This document shows positions 58,130 to 64,000 of a stretch of 64,000 nucleotides of DNA, piece by piece. The stretch comes from Brachypodium distachyon (lineage: Eukaryota; Streptophyta; Magnoliopsida; Poales; Poaceae), in contig NC_016131.3 of assembly GCF_000005505.3 (NCBI RefSeq), positions 25,969,001-26,033,000 of the forward strand, read 5' to 3'. The translations under genes and the position numbers were made by a program. Below the pieces are notes generated by a model. It ran no database searches, had not been told where the DNA came from, and saw nothing but the letters and a program-made list of their open reading frames with translations. Positions within the stretch are counted from its first letter, which is position 1; every line of letters begins with the position of its first letter.

Positions 58130-58510
58130 GCGATGATCCTCATATTTCCAACCTGCGGACGAGAGCCTCCTTCCCCGACCGTCCAGCTCGACCCCTCCAA
58201 CTATGCGTCCCCTGCGAACCGCCTCCCAGCTCGCGCCGCCGCCTCCTCCTCCCCTCCGCCCCGCGCGCCGCCACCCACCTGCTCCCCTCGCGCCGCCTCC
58301 GCCGTGCGCTCCCCTCGCGCCGTCGTCGCCCGCCTCCCCCCCGGCTGGATCCGTGCTGCCGCCTGCCTCCCCGGCCGGATACGGCGGTCCCGCCCGCGCT
58401 CAAGGCGTCAGTTTGGCGCTTGCGCGGAGGTGGTGGCCGGCGCCCGATCGGCTACAGACTCTAGAGCTGGCCAAGCGAGCTCGATCGCTTTTGCTGTTTC
58501 TGGCCAGAGG
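58130..58510 (+). other. GC-rich exon-like island, possible non-coding or fragmentary transcript
   Basis: A 380-bp island of very high GC content interrupts AT-rich DNA and ends in a good donor context (CCAGAG|GTACGTAC at about 58508). The longest plus-strand frames (from 58114 and 58133) are Pro/Arg/Ala-rich low-complexity with no recognised domain. It looks like the first exon of a grass gene or a transduplicated exon. No downstream coding exon could be linked, so no gene is called. Confidence 0.3.
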
Positions 58511-60792
58511 TACGTACGCGTATGCTTTGTTGTCTATGCCTTATGTTTCTACTTGGATTCAGTTTATATTCATATAAGATCGTATATACTGTATATAATC
58601 TATTTGTTGTACGTACGTTCGTTCTTGCTTTTGCAACAGACGGAGCATTGAATGAAAACTCGATCGATCGTAGGACCTGGCGCCTAACTAAATGTACCGA
58701 CGTTCAGGCATGATTAGCTGAGTTGATCGACAGTTATACTGATCTCGAGTTCTCGACGACCGACGTGCCTAAATGTACCAACGTTCCAAGTAGAGTATGT
58801 GATTGCTAATTACTATATGCAATTGTGTAATCATTAGCCGATCGAGCAAGTGTAGTGACGGGTAGAAAAACCTACTTCAGGTCAGACTGTAATAAGAATG
58901 ACTACAGATCATGCTAGATACCTAGTACACTATCATTGTTTGTGCTTTGTCCCTCAAAGATCTTATACAAGTCGATAAGGTAACCTCATGATTAATCACA
59001 CCTTAGTGACCACATACAACACGTAATGAAAGGAGAGTAAAACCATTAAGTTTAGTAACTATACAGTGCAGAAATATTAGTTAACAAAAATTCTGAAAAG
59101 AAGCAAAAACTTTTGACTGGAAGTGCACATTTTAGTGAGCAGTGCTGCAACTTGATCTTTACCAGTTTTTTTATATAAGAAACAGATGTATCTTAGTTGC
59201 AAGATGCAACTTGAATGTTTCTTCTGATATGACCATGACTGTTGAATTTATAAAAAAAATATCTTAATTTTATCTTAGTGAGTTGCAATAAGAGTCTTTT
59301 GTTCATTTGTCTACAGGTTATCCTCTTCAGAACCTCTGTACTCAGCAAAGCCTTCACAGGTTCAGGCTCTCTGTAAAATACTGCATGCCTGCCATGCCTA
59401 CCGGAAGGATTGTGATACATAGTTCTTTGGATATTAAATGGGATAGTAGCAGCTCTACTCTAAACTTTTCAACAAAAATCTGTACTTCAAAATGTTTTTC
59501 TGTACGTATGGGTGACTGACAAGGAAGTATATGACTCTGTGCTTAAGACGGAGGCTTCAATTCGGAGTTGCAGTGTCAGCGGTGTAAGTGGCGGTCGGCG
59601 TTGTGGGCATTTGAAACTTGTTCACTGATTTTTGCACACCTGGGGTGATCCTTTGTAGGGCAACTTCAGTCATTGTGATGTACAGATGTCTGTACCAGTA
59701 TAATGTCAATATATCTTGGACTATAGTGTTCATATCTGACAAATCATACAAGATACAAGATGTTCCAGGAGTTTTAATGATTTAGTTTTGTTATTGCTGT
59801 CAACTATGTAGCAGGTATAAACAGCTAGTGTGTAAGTTACTGTTGCATTACGAAGGTTCCGGAATTTGCTGTAATCCATTGGCTCTACTTAATGTTCTCT
59901 GGCATGACAATGCTTCATGCAAAACATCACGGTGCCACCCCAACTATGTACCCCCACGATGCTTACCGACGGATCATGATCGAATGGTCGCCATAATTCG
60001 CTCTGTTTAGATGGATCCCTCGTTGATTTGACAAATTTCGTAGCCCTGCAGCCCCTGCAAAGCCACTGCATAGCCAAGTCTGGTCATGTCAAGAGGCCCA
60101 CAGTCCTGTCAGGCGGTAGTGGGTTCAGATATTTATTTCTTCTTGCTTCACTTGCGCTGTTCTTCCTCACTTCATCCACCTCCATCTCGCATCTATCTGT
60201 CGGACTCTTTCTTCCTCCATTCTGCAAAATGCTTCTGCCATTGTTGTGCTTCCTCCGAGCTTTTTTTGCACGACCATTTTCTTTCTGAGGAGACCATTTT
60301 AGTTCTTTTCTACTTTCTTGCTGTGCTCTTTGTTTTCTTTTAGTTCATTTTTAGTCAGTCTTTCGATTTTGTTGTGTCTCGTTCTAGGGTTCTACAGTCT
60401 CCTTACTTCCTGGACGATGTAGATTCAGCAGGTACTTCGATTTGTAGTATCCGCACCTTACAGTCCTTTTTCGATTTGCTCAAAATATTTGTTCCACAGT
60501 ACGTACCACTCACACTTCTCGTTTCATGTTACAGGATTTCAAGATTCTGCACTCAGGTGTTTCTTTTTCCAAACTAAACGATGAGTCTTTCCAAGGTACC
60601 TGTCATCTCTTATTTCTTCTACGTTCTGTGTGTGATGTACCCCTAATTTAGTACAAGTACTCTCACGTAGGTTATCGGATCATGTACTTCATTCTTCCTG
60701 TTTCGTACCAACCGATTTTCTTTACATCATGTTTATGTACTCTTTGTTCCTTTTTCTACCCTTGTACCTCTCCCTATTATGACTGTTGTACC
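58511..60792. other. Intergenic, no gene recognised
   Basis: AT-rich, with T-rich tracts around 60180-60560. No domain-bearing frame was found on either strand. The last eight bases (60785-60792, GTTGTACC) may be the target duplication of the hAT element that follows. Confidence 0.5.
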
Positions 60793-63118
60793 CAGGGGCG
60801 GAGCCAGGATTTGAATATGAGGGGGGCGAAAAACTAAAAACACAAAGTATAGATAAAAATACCAATATATAAAGTCTCAATATAAAGAGTCTCAATGTAG
60901 TATATCGATAGAAAGTATAGCAACAAATGTGTGCAAGAACAAAAGAAACTAAATTTCTATGAGCTTAAATTTAACTCTACGACTACCAAGCTCATCGAAC
61001 AAGTCAATGATCTTATCGGAGGTGACTTTTCTAGCTAATTCCTTCCCAATATAGACGATCATGTAGTGTCGAAGAAAGTCATCTCCCATTTTATTTTGAA
61101 GACGCGTCTTGATCAGTTTCATAGCTGAAAAGGCTCGCTCGGTGGTTGCGGTTGACACTGGTAGAGTTATGACCAAGCGCAATAACCTATCAACCATCGA
61201 GTATGCATCAGATTTACCTGTTTTAGCTAGACCAACTATCAAATCAGCAAGTGAAGGCACGCATTTTAGTTCCGGATGGTTGCAGACATCCAATTGGAAA
61301 TGTGGCAGCTGAGACTCCAGTTGAGCTCGTTCTTGGGTAGAAAAATGAGCCGGATAAAACTTTTCCACCAAAGAACATATATTTGATATGTCAAAAGAGT
61401 CAAGTCTTGGATCCAAGGATGCACACAGTGTCAGAAGCTCTGTACTTTGAACACCAAATCGATTATTGAGCTCCACCACTTGTTGATCTATGGCAACGTT
61501 GAACACATCTAATTTATAGTGGTGAAGTGTTGTTGTGTTATCATGCTTGTTCCGAGACTTAGTCACATCAACATACCTGCAAGTCGTATTGTATAAAAAT
61601 ATGAGAAAGTGTACGATAAATAGAATGCAATAGAAGACAGGGGGAATTAAAGAGACATACTTGTTGTTCGAATCTGGGATATCAATCTCATGCTTCAGAC
61701 AAAAAGATTTAACCTCCTCCATAAGAGGTTCCCAACCATCTTCCCTTAGCTTACCAATAAGCGCCTTAGTGTTTGAGACAGAATTTAATGCATTCAATAT
61801 GTCCACAGATTTCTTTTGGAGTATTTGACACAAGACATCTGTTATCTTCATAATTTTCTCCATGAGGTGCAGAATAAAAACAAAATCAAAAGAGATGATT
61901 ATCTTTAGGGCTCCTGCAGCATCTCCTCTAGAATATTGTGAGACGGAACGATCCGTTGCTATACTCCTTAGGACTGCAATTGTAGCACCAAACATCTTTC
62001 GCAAGCTGTGAATTGACTTGAAGTGAGAGCTCCATATAGTGTCCCCTGGTCTCTGTAAAGAGCCTATTTGATTTGCCCCTTTGCCTGTATCGAGCTCTCC
62101 CAATTCAATTTCACGTGCAATCTCAATAGCTTGTTTTGCAAGTAACTCATCATTGCGTTTAGACGATGCACTAACCACATTTATGATGAAATTTGCATGC
62201 TGAAAAAAATTGTGCACATCAGGCACTTCTCTTGATGCTGCAACAAGAGCCAACTGTAACTGATGAGCCATGCAATGGACATAATATGCATAAGGGCACT
62301 CGTTCAGAATAAGAGCCTTCAGTCCATTCCATTCCCCTCTCATGTTGCTTGCCCCGTCGTATCCTTGTCCTCTGATATCTTGCACATTCAGATTATTATC
62401 AACAAGGACAGCACAAATTGCATCCTTCAGAGTCGATGCAACCGTGTCTTTTACATGAATAACATCAAGGAACCGCTCCTTTATAAACCCTTCCTTGTTA
62501 ACAAATTGAATGACCAATGCCATCTGCTCTTTTTTGGATTCATCTCGAGCTTCGTCCACCATTATACAGAACTTGCTAGTACCAATTTCTTCTATAATAT
62601 TTTTCTGCACTCTACGAGATAATAACTGAAGAATTTCTTGTTGAACCTCTCCAGATGTGTACTTAGCATTGCGTGGAGCATTTTGTAGGACAACCTCATT
62701 CATCTCCTTGTTATACAAAGCCAATAACTTTATCAGTTCAAGAAAATTACCCTGATTTATGGATCCTGGAGATTCATCATGGCCTTTAAAAGCACAAGCT
62801 TGGAATGTTAACCACCTAGTGAAATCATAAAAGAACAGGCTATTAGTACCTTGTTATAGATTTATACTACAACATATGAAGCTGTAATGTTGGACAGTAC
62901 AAGAATGAAAAATATATTTCTTACCTGATGGAATCAATTGTAACTTTAAGCCTTTGCCTTGCATTTCCAATCATTTTTGCAGATGCTTGTACAATCGCCT
63001 TGTCGATATGAGTCATACTATTTTTCAGACTATGAAACGATCGAACCGAAAAGTTATGAGCAGAGTTTGAATCTTTGCCCATGTGAGTTAAGAAAGCACA
63101 ATTTTTTCCAGCATTCAC
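60793..63118 (-). mobile_element. hAT-superfamily DNA transposon, left end and body
   Basis: The element opens on the plus strand with CAGGGGCGGAGCCAGGATTT, a terminal inverted repeat of the form found on many plant hAT elements. It contains a hAT transposase on the minus strand. The matching right end is not seen in the window: either it lies beyond 64000, or the 5' part of the transposon is displaced by sequence starting near 63122. Confidence 0.75.
60949..63118 (-). CDS. hAT transposase (zinc finger MYM-type protein 1-like), 5' end not found
   Basis: Exons 62925-63118, 61661-62815 and 60949-61576 join in phase to 658 codons plus stop. Landmarks are KVTIDSIRWLTFQACAFKGH and INQGNFLELIKL (linker common to TTF-type hAT proteins), CIMVDEARDESKKEQMALVI and GQGYDGASNMRGE (RNase H-fold catalytic region with its acidic residues), and the C-terminal dimerisation motif LVITLPVSTATTERAFSAMK. 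The enzyme would excise and reinsert hAT DNA. The middle intron (61577-61660) has GTATGT...GCAG borders, and reading through it stays open, so it might be retained. The N-terminal zinc finger and start codon are absent from the recognised exons. No internal stop was seen. Confidence 0.82.
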
Positions 63119-64000
63119 CTGAAGCGATCCCCCTTCACAGGGGTTCGATCTCTGTGCTTACTTGTGCTAGTCCCTGGATCGACTCACTAGCACACACAGT
63201 TCAAGATGTAATACCAAGATACAAAGGTCAAATGTACTTTATTACATCGTATCATCCAGAACTTAAATTGTACTTACAAACTTGCATGACCTCTTGGGCC
63301 AGCATAAACAAATAATGTTCAAAACCATGACAACAATGTATCATGAAGCTGCAGCGGAAAAGTAGAGTAAAAGGGCCTCATCTACCCCCAGAGGAGAGAG
63401 CATGTTGGAATGTAAGCACATGACCCATGACAAAACGACGAGCCTCACTCATCGTCGGACCCACCTGCATTATTAATTGCAGCCACTACGTGTTCAATAC
63501 ATTTGAATGTATTGGCAAGCTCACTAGAGTTATAAAGGACCTACCAAGTACATGCATAGTTTGGCTAAGTGGGGTTTGGCTATTTTGCATAAAAGCATCA
63601 TTGTTCAAATCCTATCATTTTTAGACAAATAGTTTTGAATTCTATTGAACACTGGGTAGAAACACCCATGCTCCTATTAACCTAGGCACATTGAGTAGAA
63701 ACATCAATGCTCCTACCCAGTTCAAACCATTCATTTTATTAGGAAATTGGAATGAGTGAGACTTTCCTTACAGCTCCGATGTCTAGTTGCTCATAATTGT
63801 CCGTAACCGGGGACACGGCTAAGTACTTAGTTTGACACTCTCGAGAGGTGGTACACTTTACCCACAAGAAATCGACGTGTTAATCCCTTGCTGTCCTCCA
63901 GGTGGAGTAGCAACGGCATCGATTACAGGAATTTTCAGAACATATTCCCCCAAACCACCTGAGGGACGCGCCCCCACCTACATTGCTACATACCGATGTC
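63119..64000. other. Probable retroelement-derived sequence, runs off the window
   Basis: No coding frame was recognised. Phrases such as TACTTAGTTTGACACTCTCG and GGTACACTTTACCCACAAG near 63822-63870 resemble LTR-type repeats I associate with grass gypsy elements, but no LTR ends or target duplications could be fixed. The sequence may separate the hAT transposase from its first exon. Confidence 0.3.

Noticed and set aside
63120..63175. tRNA-like T-arm CAGGGGTTCGATCTCTG
   Set aside because: Only a T-arm-like stem-loop is present. No anticodon arm or acceptor stem at the proper distance could be found, so it is not called a tRNA gene.
1..64000. CRISPR arrays, bacterial operons, rRNA genes, plastid or mitochondrial inserts
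   Set aside because: No regularly spaced short repeats, ribosome-binding sites, rRNA segments or recognisable organelle genes were seen.

Overview
This is nuclear DNA from a grass, most likely of the Pooideae. The evidence is split plant genes with GT-AG introns and GC-rich first exons, a dirigent-jacalin chimeric lectin gene (a grass-type architecture), Stowaway- and Tourist-like MITEs, and nested Ty3/gypsy elements of the chromovirus and Tat lineages. The species cannot be read from the sequence alone. There is no operon, CRISPR array or bacterial feature. Exon borders below were worked out by hand from splice consensus and reading phase; no transcript data were available.

Layout. 1-2.8 kb: intergenic with a degenerate repeat block. 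2.8-3.5 kb (-): PLAC8/cell-number-regulator-like gene. 4.2-7.4 kb (-): seven-exon polytopic membrane protein. 8.9-23.1 kb (-): complete 21-exon TAF1 gene (TFIID subunit 1, about 1830 aa), whose introns hold a Stowaway-like MITE, a C26 tract inside an inverted-repeat element, a further MITE-like element and a 5'-truncated LINE tail with a 20-bp target duplication. 23.9-24.2 kb: Tourist-like MITE. 24.4-25.1 kb: LTR-like sequence. 25.57-26.75 kb: Mutator-like element with long terminal inverted repeats.

26.8-47.2 kb (-): a four-exon dirigent-jacalin gene whose second intron carries an 18.6-kb insertion. The outer insert is a minus-strand chromovirus (27704-46275, target duplication CAACC). Inside its gag lies a plus-strand Tat-lineage gypsy element (32029-44945) with a second RNase H and an antisense reading frame. 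Inside that element's gag lies an inverted solo LTR (33313-34182, target duplication GCCAT). The outer insertion fell on the 3' splice site of intron 2, and the LTR end plus the target duplication together write a new CAG acceptor. The jacalin exon also appears frameshifted, so the gene is probably a damaged or recently altered allele.

48.0-50.7 kb (-): seven-exon plastid-type methyltransferase. 51.3-51.7 kb (+): F-box relic. 53.2-56.6 kb (-): NLR-like protein with a degenerate P-loop and no N-terminal signalling domain. 57-60.8 kb: no recognised gene apart from one GC-rich, exon-like island. 60.8-63.1 kb (-): hAT-type transposase with one terminal inverted repeat visible. 63.1-64 kb: probable retroelement-derived sequence running off the window.

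The host genes do not form one pathway. TAF1 is general transcription machinery. The PLAC8, membrane-protein, methyltransferase, lectin and NLR-like genes are independent loci. The main story of the window is how mobile elements have entered and reshaped the TAF1 introns and the lectin gene.
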